A program made the position numbers and the translations under genes. Shown one piece after another: positions 15,917 to 23,603 of a stretch of DNA of 38,256 bases. Numbering within the stretch: the stretch's first letter is position 1; the number at the start of each line of letters is the position of its first letter. Source of the stretch: Anaerolineales bacterium (GTDB lineage: Bacteria; Chloroflexota; Anaerolineae; Anaerolineales; UBA4823); assembly GCA_016932955.1 (NCBI GenBank), contig JAFGBV010000278.1:1-38256 (forward strand). The letters run 5' to 3'. A model generated the notes under the pieces. It searched no databases. It was not told where the DNA came from and was given only the letters and a program-made list of their open reading frames with translations.

Positions 15917-18900
15917 ATGTCGCTGGAGATAACACTTTTCTCTAATTCCTTTTATATCGAGCAGCCCCAGGGAATTGTTGGGTGGATCGGCTGGGTAGCT
16001 CTCCTGGGTCTGACGGTGCTGCTATTATGGCGCTGGCAGCTATACAATAAACGCTGGGGAAGCGCACAGTGGGTGGCGTTTATTGTCTTGCTGTTCCTCC
16101 TACCGCTGACCAACTTATTTTTAATTGTCCGCCTTCCCGCCTCTGGAGCGATGCCTCCTCCGGATACACTGGTGGACCCGCAAGGCCCAGCATGGGTGGT
16201 TTTTGCCGCCTTGCCCTGGGTTTTGGCTGCCGGATTGTTGGGCGCGGCTCCGGCAGCGGTTTTTGGCATGATCTCCGGAGTATTGTTGGGGCTTTGGGAG
16301 ACGCACAGCCCCTTCACGCTGCTCGAGTTTGCTCTCCTGGCAGCGGTCTTGGGTGCAGCTTTTCAGCAACGTTACCGGACAGTGTCTTTCCGCCTGTTGC
16401 GCCAGCCATTGTTCACTACGCTGCTGCTGGCGGTTATTTACCCGCTGCTTTTGGGCGTCAATACCTTATTGGTCACCGGTGGTGACCTGGCGAGCCGTGT
16501 GGACTATGCCCTAACCCGCGCACAATATGATTCCCTGGCAGTGGGAGCAGAGCTGCTCCTGGCAGGACTGATTGCTCAGATTGTCTCCTGGATGTTGCCT
16601 GGTCTCTGGGTCACGCACGAGCCGCTGAAGCCTTCTCCAGCAGAGACCAGGTTGCAAACCCGCCTGATGACCAGCATCGCCCCGCTGGTTCTGATGTTGA
16701 TTATTGCCTTGGTGCTCGGCGATTGGATTGTAGCGGGCAGTGCGGCGCGCGGGATGCTGCGCGACCGCATGAGCAGTTCTGCCGAGATTGCCGTTGAGAG
16801 CCTGCCCTATTTTATGGCCACCGGCCAGGGATTGATCCAGCGCATTGCCAGTGACCCTGTTTGGATTGAGGGCTCGCTGGCTGATAAGGATGCACTACTC
16901 GAAGAGAGCCTGCGCGTGGTGCCCTTCTTCAACCAGTTGTTCTTGCTGGATAACCTGGGCCAGCCAATATCTGGCTACCCTGTTCCAGATTTTTATATGG
17001 CCGCGGTGAGTGCGGAAGAGCGTTCTGCCATCGATTTGGCTTTGAGTGGTGTTCCCTTTCAATCCTATACCATTCCCCCTGTTGATGCAGGTACTGCTGC
17101 CTGGGTTTCCTATATTGCCCTGGTGCAGGATCAGGTTGGTATGAGCCATGGGATCTTGATCGGGCGTAGTGACCTCTCCATCAATCCCTTCACCAAACCG
17201 GCACTCACCAGCCTGGCGAGTCTTGCCAATGTGGAGGGGGAGGGTATTTTGCTCGACAAAGATGGGCGCATTCTCTATCACAGCCAGGGGATGGGCGTGA
17301 TGCAGCTTTACCTGGGCAAGACTACCGAGCAGGCAGATTTCTTTGATGACACCGGCTCAGATGGCACACGCCGCCTGGTTTACTCGCAGCCGGTTCAGGG
17401 CATGCCCTGGCGTGTGGTAATTTCCGTTCCCGCGCGCCAGGCCCAGCAGTTGGCGTTGCAGATTGCCGCGCCGCTCCTGGGTATGATCGCCGCAGCCTTC
17501 CTCATCTCGGCAGTTCTGCTCTATTTTGCCTTGCGCTTTGTCACTGCTTCTCTGCGTAACCTGGCATTAGAGGCAAATCGCATTTCTGGCGGGGATCTTG
17601 CCCATCCCCTTGTTGTCAGGGGCGAAGACGAAGTAGGTCGTTTGAGCGCCGCCTTCGAGCATATGCGCTCTACCTTGAAAGAGCGCCTGGACGAGCTGAA
17701 CCGCTTGCTTGTTGTGAGCCAGGGTGTTGCCTCCAGTCTGGAGATCAGTGAGGCAGTACAGCCTGTTCTGGATTCAGCCCTGGGTACCGGTGCCTGTTCA
17801 GCGCGTGTTGTGCTCTCGCCTGAGGCAGTGCCAGAAACCGATGGCAGCACACTGCCCGCCACTCGTTTCTGGAGTGGCTCCAGCGCAGAGGTTTATGCCA
17901 GCCTGGATGAACAGGTTATGGGGCTTACCCGCCGTCAGGAGCGCCTGATCCTGACCAACTTCACTCGCACGCATGTGCTGAACTTTGCCCCCACCATGCC
18001 ACCTCCGGCGGCGATCCTTTCACTTCCGTTGCGGCATGAAAATCTATATTACGGCATCTTGTGGCTGGTTTACGACAAACCACACCGTTTCGGTGATGAT
18101 GAGTTGCGTTTCCTCACCACTTTGGCTGGTCAGGCCGCTCTTGCTGCAGCAAATGCCCGTTTGTTCTCCAATGCCGAAATTGGTCGCCAGCGTCTGGCTG
18201 CAATCCTCGATTCCACCCCTGATCCCGTCCTGGTGACTGACCATTTGAACCGGGTATTGCTTACCAACCCGGCTGCCTGGCAGGTGCTTGGCTTGCAGGT
18301 CGGAGCAGGAGAGGGCAGGCCGATTGAAGAAGTCACCCAACTGGCGGACCTCGTGCGTTTGCTGCGCACCTTCTCAGAAGAACGAATGTCTGCCGAGATT
18401 GGCTTGCCAGATGGCAAGATCTACCTTGCCACTGCTTCAACAGTTAAGGCAGAAGGCAGGCTGGTGGGCAGGGTGTGCATCCTGCGCGATATCACCCACT
18501 TCAAGGAGCTTGACGCGCTTAAATCCGAGTTTGTTGCCACCGTCAGCCACGATCTGCGCTCGCCGCTGACCTTGATGCGCGGCTACGCCACCATGCTCGA
18601 GATGGTCGGTGCACTGAACGAGCAGCAGGTAGGATATGTGCGCAAGATCGTTGCCAGTGTGGAGAGCATGACCCGCCTGGTGACCACGCTGCTCGACCTG
18701 GGACGGATCGAAGCCGGGGTGGATCTACAGCTTGAGATGGTGCCGGTGCATGATGTGGTTGAGCGGGTGACCGGTGCGCTACAATTGCAGGCCACCCAGA
18801 AACAACTCTCCTTGTCGGTGGAGTTTGCTCCCCAAACTACCCCTTTGGTTGAGGCCGACCATGCACTCTTGCAGCAGGCGCTGCACAATTTGCTCGAGAA

Positions 18901-19207
18901 TGCGATTAAATACACCCCCTCTGGCGGCAAGGTGACCTTGCGCGTCAGCCCCAGGCAGGATCGCCTTCTTTTCGAAGTAAGCGACACCGGCATCGGCATC
19001 GCCCCCGTAGATCTTCCCCGTCTATTTGAGAAATTCTACCGTACTGGCAACAAAGACGCCAAGAAACAGTCCGGTACCGGTCTTGGTCTGGCAATTGTTC
19101 GTTCTATCGCCGAAAGACATAGTGGACGTGTTTGGGTGGAAAGCCAGTTGGGTAAAGGTAGCACTTTCTATTTTGCGATTCCCTTCCGCCAGGAAGAAGA
19201 AAAATAA
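15917..19207 (+). CDS. Membrane hybrid-sensor histidine kinase (TM-Cache-HAMP-GAF-PAS-HisKA-HATPase)
   Basis: This 1096-aa sensor kinase phosphorylates itself on histidine and passes the phosphate to an unlinked response regulator. Six or seven hydrophobic helices occupy residues 15-235 and could sense a membrane-soluble signal. A further helix at about 255-280 starts an extracytoplasmic Cache-like domain (about 283-515), closed by a helix at about 515-540. Then come HAMP (540-592, GEDEVGRLSAAFEHM), GAF (about 605-755), PAS (about 757-865, TPDPVLVTDHLNRVLLTNPAA), HisKA with SHDLRSPL (H878) and HATPase_c with the N box HNLLENAIKYTP, G1 DTGIGIAP and G2 GTGLGLAI. All catalytic motifs are intact. 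No response regulator gene is adjacent, so it is an orphan here. The double sensory front end is unusually large. Confidence 0.9.
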   Translation: MSLEITLFSNSFYIEQPQGIVGWIGWVALLGLTVLLLWRWQLYNKRWGSAQWVAFIVLLFLLPLTNLFLIVRLPASGAMPPPDTLVDPQGPAWVVFAALPWVLAAGLLGAAPAAVFGMISGVLLGLWETHSPFTLLEFALLAAVLGAAFQQRYRTVSFRLLRQPLFTTLLLAVIYPLLLGVNTLLVTGGDLASRVDYALTRAQYDSLAVGAELLLAGLIAQIVSWMLPGLWVTHEPLKPSPAETRLQTRLMTSIAPLVLMLIIALVLGDWIVAGSAARGMLRDRMSSSAEIAVESLPYFMATGQGLIQRIASDPVWIEGSLADKDALLEESLRVVPFFNQLFLLDNLGQPISGYPVPDFYMAAVSAEERSAIDLALSGVPFQSYTIPPVDAGTAAWVSYIALVQDQVGMSHGILIGRSDLSINPFTKPALTSLASLANVEGEGILLDKDGRILYHSQGMGVMQLYLGKTTEQADFFDDTGSDGTRRLVYSQPVQGMPWRVVISVPARQAQQLALQIAAPLLGMIAAAFLISAVLLYFALRFVTASLRNLALEANRISGGDLAHPLVVRGEDEVGRLSAAFEHMRSTLKERLDELNRLLVVSQGVASSLEISEAVQPVLDSALGTGACSARVVLSPEAVPETDGSTLPATRFWSGSSAEVYASLDEQVMGLTRRQERLILTNFTRTHVLNFAPTMPPPAAILSLPLRHENLYYGILWLVYDKPHRFGDDELRFLTTLAGQAALAAANARLFSNAEIGRQRLAAILDSTPDPVLVTDHLNRVLLTNPAAWQVLGLQVGAGEGRPIEEVTQLADLVRLLRTFSEERMSAEIGLPDGKIYLATASTVKAEGRLVGRVCILRDITHFKELDALKSEFVATVSHDLRSPLTLMRGYATMLEMVGALNEQQVGYVRKIVASVESMTRLVTTLLDLGRIEAGVDLQLEMVPVHDVVERVTGALQLQATQKQLSLSVEFAPQTTPLVEADHALLQQALHNLLENAIKYTPSGGKVTLRVSPRQDRLLFEVSDTGIGIAPVDLPRLFEKFYRTGNKDAKKQSGTGLGLAIVRSIAERHSGRVWVESQLGKGSTFYFAIPFRQEEEK

Positions 19208-19218
19208 TCCCCAGTTAA

Positions 19219-19276
19219 GTCAAAAGTCAATTGGGTGTCAATTAGCGTGTCAATTGCGTTGACTCTCTGATCAATT
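19219..19276. promoter_or_regulatory. Phased TCAATT repeats around the rplI promoter (possible operator)
   Basis: TCAATT occurs at 19227, 19238, 19250 and 19271, with spacings of 11, 12 and 21 bp, close to one or two helical turns. A partial copy (AGTCAA) lies at 19219. GTCAA at 19249 and TTGAC at 19259 also form an inverted repeat around TTGCG. The -35 box lies inside the array, so a bound protein would affect transcription. Confidence 0.4.
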
Positions 19277-19287
19277 GCTGGTAAAAT
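19259..19287 (+). promoter_or_regulatory. rplI promoter
   Basis: TTGACT at 19259-19264 and TAAAAT at 19282-19287 are separated by exactly 17 bp. TGG precedes the -10 box, giving an extended -10. Predicted start is near 19294, leaving a leader of about 60 nt with a small GGGCG/CGCCC hairpin (19301-19320). Confidence 0.75.
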
Positions 19288-19354
19288 CCTGCCTTGCTCC
19301 GGGCGTTGTACCCTTCGCCCAGGAAATTTTCTGCTATGAAAGGGCTTGAGAAAA

Positions 19355-19894
19355 ATGAAGGTACTGTTGTTAAAAGATGTCTATAAGTTGGGGCGTGCAG
19401 GGGATGTCAAGAAGGTCGCAGATGGATACGGTCGCAATTTTTTAATCCCGCAAGGTTTGGCTGTCTTGGCTACGCCAGGAGCGCTTAAACAATCTGCCGG
19501 CATTCGCGACAAAGCAGATGTTCAGCGTGCTATTGTCAATAAGGAGATGGAAGTGATTGCAAAAGCACTGGACGGCGTGAGATTGCTCTTTGCCGCCCGT
19601 GCCAGCGAAACAGGTAAGTTGTACGGTTCGATCACAACCCAGATGATTGCCGAAGCGCTCAAAGCTAAGACGGGCGTGGATGTTGCTCGCCGACAGGTGG
19701 ATACCCAGCCATTGCGCTCACTGGGTGAATACAAGGTGCATGTTCGCCTGACGATTGATCTGGTTCCGGAAATTGACGTGTTGGTCTATCGCGAGGGTGA
19801 AGTTGCTCCGATGGTATCTGCTCCTGTTGCAGAGCAGGAAGCGATCGACGACACTCTTGCAGAACCTGCCAGCGCCGAGATGGTTGAAGAATAA
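19355..19894 (+). CDS. rplI: 50S ribosomal protein L9
   Basis: This is a structural protein of the large ribosomal subunit that binds 23S rRNA near the L1 stalk. The N-terminal domain shows the L9 signature, [30 protein letters not shown], and the C-terminal domain shows [11 protein letters not shown] start at the ATG at 19355 (179 aa), with AAAGGG upstream; the in-frame TTG at 19346 would add MRK. The protein is about 30 residues longer than E. coli L9 because of an acidic tail ([20 protein letters not shown]). The gene has its own promoter and terminator and is not linked to rpsF, ssb, rpsR or dnaB, unlike in many bacteria. Confidence 0.95.
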   Translation: MKVLLLKDVYKLGRAGDVKKVADGYGRNFLIPQGLAVLATPGALKQSAGIRDKADVQRAIVNKEMEVIAKALDGVRLLFAARASETGKLYGSITTQMIAEALKAKTGVDVARRQVDTQPLRSLGEYKVHVRLTIDLVPEIDVLVYREGEVAPMVSAPVAEQEAIDDTLAEPASAEMVEE

Positions 19895-19896
19895 CC

Positions 19897-19905
19897 TGCT
19901 ATAAT
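19897..19905 (+). promoter_or_regulatory. Extended -10 box directly after rplI
   Basis: TGCTATAAT is a perfect extended -10 and begins 3 nt after the rplI stop. No -35 is visible. Transcription from here would start near 19912, just before the hairpin at 19918-19960, and could make a short RNA of about 50 nt or read into rodZ. Confidence 0.4.
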
Positions 19906-19917
19906 GAGTGTCTGTAA

Positions 19918-19964
19918 AGATCAGGCATAGGTGGGTAACTGCCCGCAGATGCCTGATTTTCTTT
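19918..19964 (+). terminator. Rho-independent terminator after rplI
   Basis: ATCAGGCAT (19920-19928) pairs perfectly with ATGCCTGAT (19949-19957), and flanking A/T pairs lengthen the stem. Inside, GTGGG and CCCGC form a second 5-bp stem. TTTTCTTT follows directly. It separates rplI from rodZ. Confidence 0.8.
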
Positions 19965-19965
19965 G

Positions 19966-19971
19966 TATAAT
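19966..19971 (+). promoter_or_regulatory. -10 box of rodZ, leaderless arrangement
   Basis: TATAAT ends 9 nt before the ATG at 19981, and the intervening TAAGCGACC has no Shine-Dalgarno. The expected start site falls within 1-3 nt of the ATG. There is no clear -35. Confidence 0.55.
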
Positions 19972-19980
19972 TAAGCGACC

Positions 19981-21282
19981 ATGACGATTGGGCAGCAACT
20001 CCGCCAGGCCCGCCAGGCGCGCTCGTTGAGCCTGGAACAGGCTGCACAGGCCACGCGTATCCGCCTGCATCACTTGCAAGCATTAGAAGAGGGCAGATTT
20101 GAAGATTTACCCTCCCCGGCTCAGGTGCGTGGTTTTTTACGCGTCTATGCTGGTTACCTAAAGATTGACTCAGCCCCGCTGCTGGATATCCTGGATGGTG
20201 CTCCGCCGGATGATGTGGTGGAAACCCCTCTCCCTACACCGGAGGGTAAACCGGTCGTGGAGCAGACCCCTGCAGAAGCCATCTTCGCTGAGATTGGCGG
20301 ACAATTGCGCAGCCAGCGTGATATTCTTGGTTTATCCATCGAGGATGCTGAACGCCATACCCATATCCGCGCCCACTATATACGCTCGCTGGAGGTAGGC
20401 GATCTAGACGCATTGCCCTCGCCCGTGCAGGGTCGAGGAATGCTCAATAATTATGCCGGTTTTCTGGGTCTGGATGTAGATGCTCTCCTGCTGCGTTTTG
20501 CCGATGGCTTGCAGGCTCGCCTGGCTGCCAGGCGGTCTAACCGACCACGCCCATCTTCCACACGGCGCCCGGCAGCGAGGCCTTCTGGGTTGAGCCGTAT
20601 CTTTTCCCGGGATATGATCGTGGGCGGCGTGTTGATTGTCGCACTGGTGGCGTTTACAGTCTGGGCAACCTTGTATATTTCTGATTTACGCAATGCAGAA
20701 TCTCCCCAACCGACTGCTCCGTCGATTGCGGATATCCTTGCATCCACTCCCTTGCCTTCTGGAGAAGCAAGCCCGACCTATTTGGCATCTACTCTCGCAC
20801 CGGTGGTTGGAGAAACGGTAGAGACTACACTAGAATTCTCCCCTACTGTAGGGGTAAATACACTACTTCCTCCAGAGCCAGGTATGGGTGACCCCACTGC
20901 GACTGCCACTGTGCCACCCACGCCAGAAATTGGTGCTTCTGTGCTGCAAGTGTATGTTGTTGCCCGCCAACGCGCCTGGATGCGTATTGTTGCCGACGGG
21001 CAAGTGGTTTTTGAGGGGCGGGTTGTCCCGGGCAGTGCGTACACATTCGCTGCCGATGAGCGTATTGAACTGACCACAGGAAATGCTGCCGGGCTACAGG
21101 TGTTTTTTAACCAGCAGGATCTTGGCCCCCTGGGTATTTTTGGACAAGTGGCCACACGAATATATACATTGGGGGGCGTGCAGACGCCGACTCCGGCGAT
21201 TTCTCCCACGCCAACGCCCAGTGATACCCCAACACCAGGGGCATCGCAAACCCCCACTAGCACGCTGACTCCAGCCCCCTGA
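19981..21282 (+). CDS. rodZ: RodZ-like cell-shape protein with two HTH domains and DUF4115
   Basis: This 433-aa bitopic membrane protein is probably part of the MreB/elongasome cytoskeleton link. Two HTH_25-type domains occur in tandem: residues 3-70 (GQQLRQARQARSLSLEQAA) and 105-172 (GGQLRSQRDILGLSIEDAE). Both end in the same LPSPxQxRGxLxxYAGxL pattern, so they arose by internal duplication. A basic linker (about 178-210) precedes one membrane helix at 211-234. A Pro/Ser/Thr-rich segment follows, then the DUF4115 beta domain (about 318-395, VYVVARQRAWMRIVADGQVVFEG) and a PTPTP-rich C-terminal tail. rimO follows 6 nt after the stop; rodZ-rimO linkage is known in other phyla. The mRNA seems leaderless. 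Confidence 0.85.
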   Translation: MTIGQQLRQARQARSLSLEQAAQATRIRLHHLQALEEGRFEDLPSPAQVRGFLRVYAGYLKIDSAPLLDILDGAPPDDVVETPLPTPEGKPVVEQTPAEAIFAEIGGQLRSQRDILGLSIEDAERHTHIRAHYIRSLEVGDLDALPSPVQGRGMLNNYAGFLGLDVDALLLRFADGLQARLAARRSNRPRPSSTRRPAARPSGLSRIFSRDMIVGGVLIVALVAFTVWATLYISDLRNAESPQPTAPSIADILASTPLPSGEASPTYLASTLAPVVGETVETTLEFSPTVGVNTLLPPEPGMGDPTATATVPPTPEIGASVLQVYVVARQRAWMRIVADGQVVFEGRVVPGSAYTFAADERIELTTGNAAGLQVFFNQQDLGPLGIFGQVATRIYTLGGVQTPTPAISPTPTPSDTPTPGASQTPTSTLTPAP

Positions 21283-21288
21283 ACGATT

Positions 21289-22626
21289 ATGAGGAAAAAT
21301 ACATTTCATCTGGTATCTCTCGGCTGTGCGAAGAACACAGTGGATGCCGACTCCATGGCCCAATTATTGCTCGGCGGCGGGTATCGGCTGGTTGATAATC
21401 CACGCCAGGCGCAAGTGATCATTGTGAACACTTGCGGTTTCATTGCTCCTGCGCGCGCAGAATCCCTGGAGGTGTTGGGAGAGCTGTCATCGTTAAAAAG
21501 ACCCGGTCAGTTGCTCATCGCTGCAGGTTGTCTGACGCAGCGCTATGGCGCCGAAGTGATCCGCCAGGTACCTGGTATTGATGCCATCCTTGGTACACGC
21601 CGTTGGATGGATATCGTCGATGTGGTTAATACCATACGTAAACAGGATCACCCACAGCCCCTCTACCACTTGCCCGATACCGCAGCAGTTGGGCAGGATG
21701 AGCAAGGCGTCCTGCGGGCTGCGATCCAGGGTGGGAGCGCATACCTGAAGATCGCCGATGGCTGCCGGCGCCCTTGCGCTTTCTGCGCTATCCCGCTGAT
21801 CAAAGGGACGGCAATTTCGCGCCCGCCGGAAGTGATCCTCAGCGAGGCGCGCCTGCTATTTGAGCGTGGTGTGCACGAGATCAACCTGATCGCACAGGAT
21901 ACGACGGATTATGGTCATGACCTGGGAATGAAAGATGGGCTTGCTCACTTGCTGGAGCGCATGGTGGAAGCTGTTCCGGATCTGGATTGGATTCGCCTGC
22001 TATATGCATACCCTGGCTATGTGAATGATCATTTGATTGAGGTGATGGCCAACAACCGCCAGGTGCTGCCATATCTGGATATGCCCCTTCAGCATGCCCA
22101 CCCCGATACCTTGCAGCGCATGCGACGACCAGCCAATATGGATTGGGTGTATCGCACATTATCAAAGATGCGCCAGGCTATGCCTGACCTTGCCCTGCGC
22201 ACCACTTTTATCGTCGGCTACCCTGGCGAGACAGAGGCGGAATTTCAGACTTTGATGGATTTTGTACGGGAAATCCGCTTTGACCGTGTGGGGACGTTCC
22301 AATTCTCCTTTGAACAGGGAACTGCCAGCGAGCCATTGGGCGATCCCATCCCCCCTGAGGTCAAAGAAGAACGATATGACCGCCTAATGACCCTGCAGCA
22401 GCGCATTTCGCTGGAGCGCAACCAATCTTTTATGGGGCAGGCACTGGATGTGCTGGTCGAGGGTCAAGGCGACGGAATTTCCCTGGGGAGATCCTATCGC
22501 GATGCCCCTGAGATAGATGGCATGGTGATCGTGGAAGATATCTTGCCGGTTGGTCAGATCGTTCCTGTTCGCATCAGCGGGGCGATGGCTTACGATTTAG
22601 TGGGATCCCCCCTCAAACATGGTTGA
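21289..22626 (+). CDS. rimO: Ribosomal protein uS12 methylthiotransferase
   Basis: This radical-SAM enzyme methylthiolates an aspartate of ribosomal protein S12, using two 4Fe-4S clusters. The N-terminal UPF0004 domain has its three cluster cysteines at C13 (SLGCAKN), C49 (VNTCGF) and C81 (AAGCLTQ). The radical-SAM CxxxCxxC is CRRPCAFC (C159, C163, C166). A TRAM domain for RNA or S12 binding occupies about residues 375-445. The order SLGCAKNTVD and the spacing fit RimO better than MiaB. The 445-aa length is standard. It starts 6 nt after rodZ and its last 8 nt overlap the next gene, so the three genes are probably one operon. Confidence 0.93.
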   Translation: MRKNTFHLVSLGCAKNTVDADSMAQLLLGGGYRLVDNPRQAQVIIVNTCGFIAPARAESLEVLGELSSLKRPGQLLIAAGCLTQRYGAEVIRQVPGIDAILGTRRWMDIVDVVNTIRKQDHPQPLYHLPDTAAVGQDEQGVLRAAIQGGSAYLKIADGCRRPCAFCAIPLIKGTAISRPPEVILSEARLLFERGVHEINLIAQDTTDYGHDLGMKDGLAHLLERMVEAVPDLDWIRLLYAYPGYVNDHLIEVMANNRQVLPYLDMPLQHAHPDTLQRMRRPANMDWVYRTLSKMRQAMPDLALRTTFIVGYPGETEAEFQTLMDFVREIRFDRVGTFQFSFEQGTASEPLGDPIPPEVKEERYDRLMTLQQRISLERNQSFMGQALDVLVEGQGDGISLGRSYRDAPEIDGMVIVEDILPVGQIVPVRISGAMAYDLVGSPLKHG

Positions 22627-23545
22627 AGAGAAAAGCGCTGGAATTGACGTGGTTGGCCTTGGCGCGGCTACAGTCGATGTGCTCACGTTGGTCGAACACT
22701 GGCCAGTTGCAGGGGAGGTGCAGCGCGCCCTGGAGGTCAGTATCCAGGGCGGAGGTCCGGTTGCCACGGCTATTGTAGCCCTCGCTCGTCTTGGGGCGTC
22801 CACAGCGATGCTGTCCATGCTGGGCGATGACTGGCGCGCCGCAATCATCCGCCAGGAGTTTGAGCGTGAGCAAGTCCACACGGGCTTCCTGCGCACCTGC
22901 TCTGGTTGCGAATCGTGCATGGCTGCTATCCTAGTCCGGCAGCAGGATGGAGAGCGTTCAATCATCTACCATCCGGGCGATACCCCCGAGCTCGTTTTCT
23001 CTGCTGAAGATGCTGCCTTGCTCACCCAGGCGCGTTACCTGCATATCAATGGGCGCTACCTGGATGCCTGCCTGGCTGCCGCGCGCCTTGCACATTCCTG
23101 TGGGATAAAAGTGTCATTCGATGGCGGCGCTTACCGCTATCATCCCGCTTTGCGTTCTTTGATCCCCTTGGTTGATCTCTGTATTGTGGCGCGGCAGTTT
23201 GCCGAGCAATTTACCGGTGCCTCTAACCTGGGTGATATGGCCCAATCTTTATTAGATGAAGGACCGGGCGTCGTAGTGATCACGGATGGCATCCGCGGTT
23301 CTTGGATATACTCGTCCTCTGATCCAGCCTTTCACCAGCCCGCTTACCGGCTGGCGCACAGTGTGGATACCACCGGCTGTGGAGATGCCTTTCATGGTGC
23401 TTTCCTGTATGGATTGCTGGAAGGAGCATCTCTACACCAGGCTGCTGCCATTGCCAGCGTGGTGGCTGGCTTGAACACGCGTTGCCTGGGAGGCCGTGCA
23501 GGCTTGCCCACCCTGGCAGAGGTGCAACATGCCTTGCAGGAATGA
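22619..23545 (+). CDS. PfkB-family carbohydrate kinase
   Basis: This 308-aa cytosolic sugar or nucleoside kinase belongs to the ribokinase superfamily. The substrate-binding N-terminus is VVGLGAATVDVL, with the glycine-rich IQGGGPVATAIVALARLGA at residues 42-60. The ATP and anion-hole signature is DTTGCGDAFHGAF (250-262), with D256 as the catalytic base. The usual GAGD is GCGD here, a tolerated change. The ATG overlaps rimO by 8 nt, so translation is coupled. Substrate cannot be assigned: the family includes ribose, fructose, adenosine and ketohexose kinases, and a KHK-like or sulfofructose-like role is possible. A phosphatase gene with its own promoter lies downstream. Confidence 0.85.
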   Translation: MVEEKSAGIDVVGLGAATVDVLTLVEHWPVAGEVQRALEVSIQGGGPVATAIVALARLGASTAMLSMLGDDWRAAIIRQEFEREQVHTGFLRTCSGCESCMAAILVRQQDGERSIIYHPGDTPELVFSAEDAALLTQARYLHINGRYLDACLAAARLAHSCGIKVSFDGGAYRYHPALRSLIPLVDLCIVARQFAEQFTGASNLGDMAQSLLDEGPGVVVITDGIRGSWIYSSSDPAFHQPAYRLAHSVDTTGCGDAFHGAFLYGLLEGASLHQAAAIASVVAGLNTRCLGGRAGLPTLAEVQHALQE

Positions 23546-23559
23546 CAGCAAAACGGGTG

Positions 23560-23565
23560 TATAAT
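23560..23565 (+). promoter_or_regulatory. -10 box for the bisphosphate nucleotidase gene
   Basis: TATAAT preceded by GTG, about 38 nt upstream of the ATG at 23604. The best -35 (TTGCAG at 23534) is at a poor 20-bp distance. An AGGAAAG Shine-Dalgarno follows in the leader. Confidence 0.5.
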
Positions 23566-23603
23566 GCCTGCGACTTATTGACCTCGTTCTTAGGAAAGAC
23601 TTA

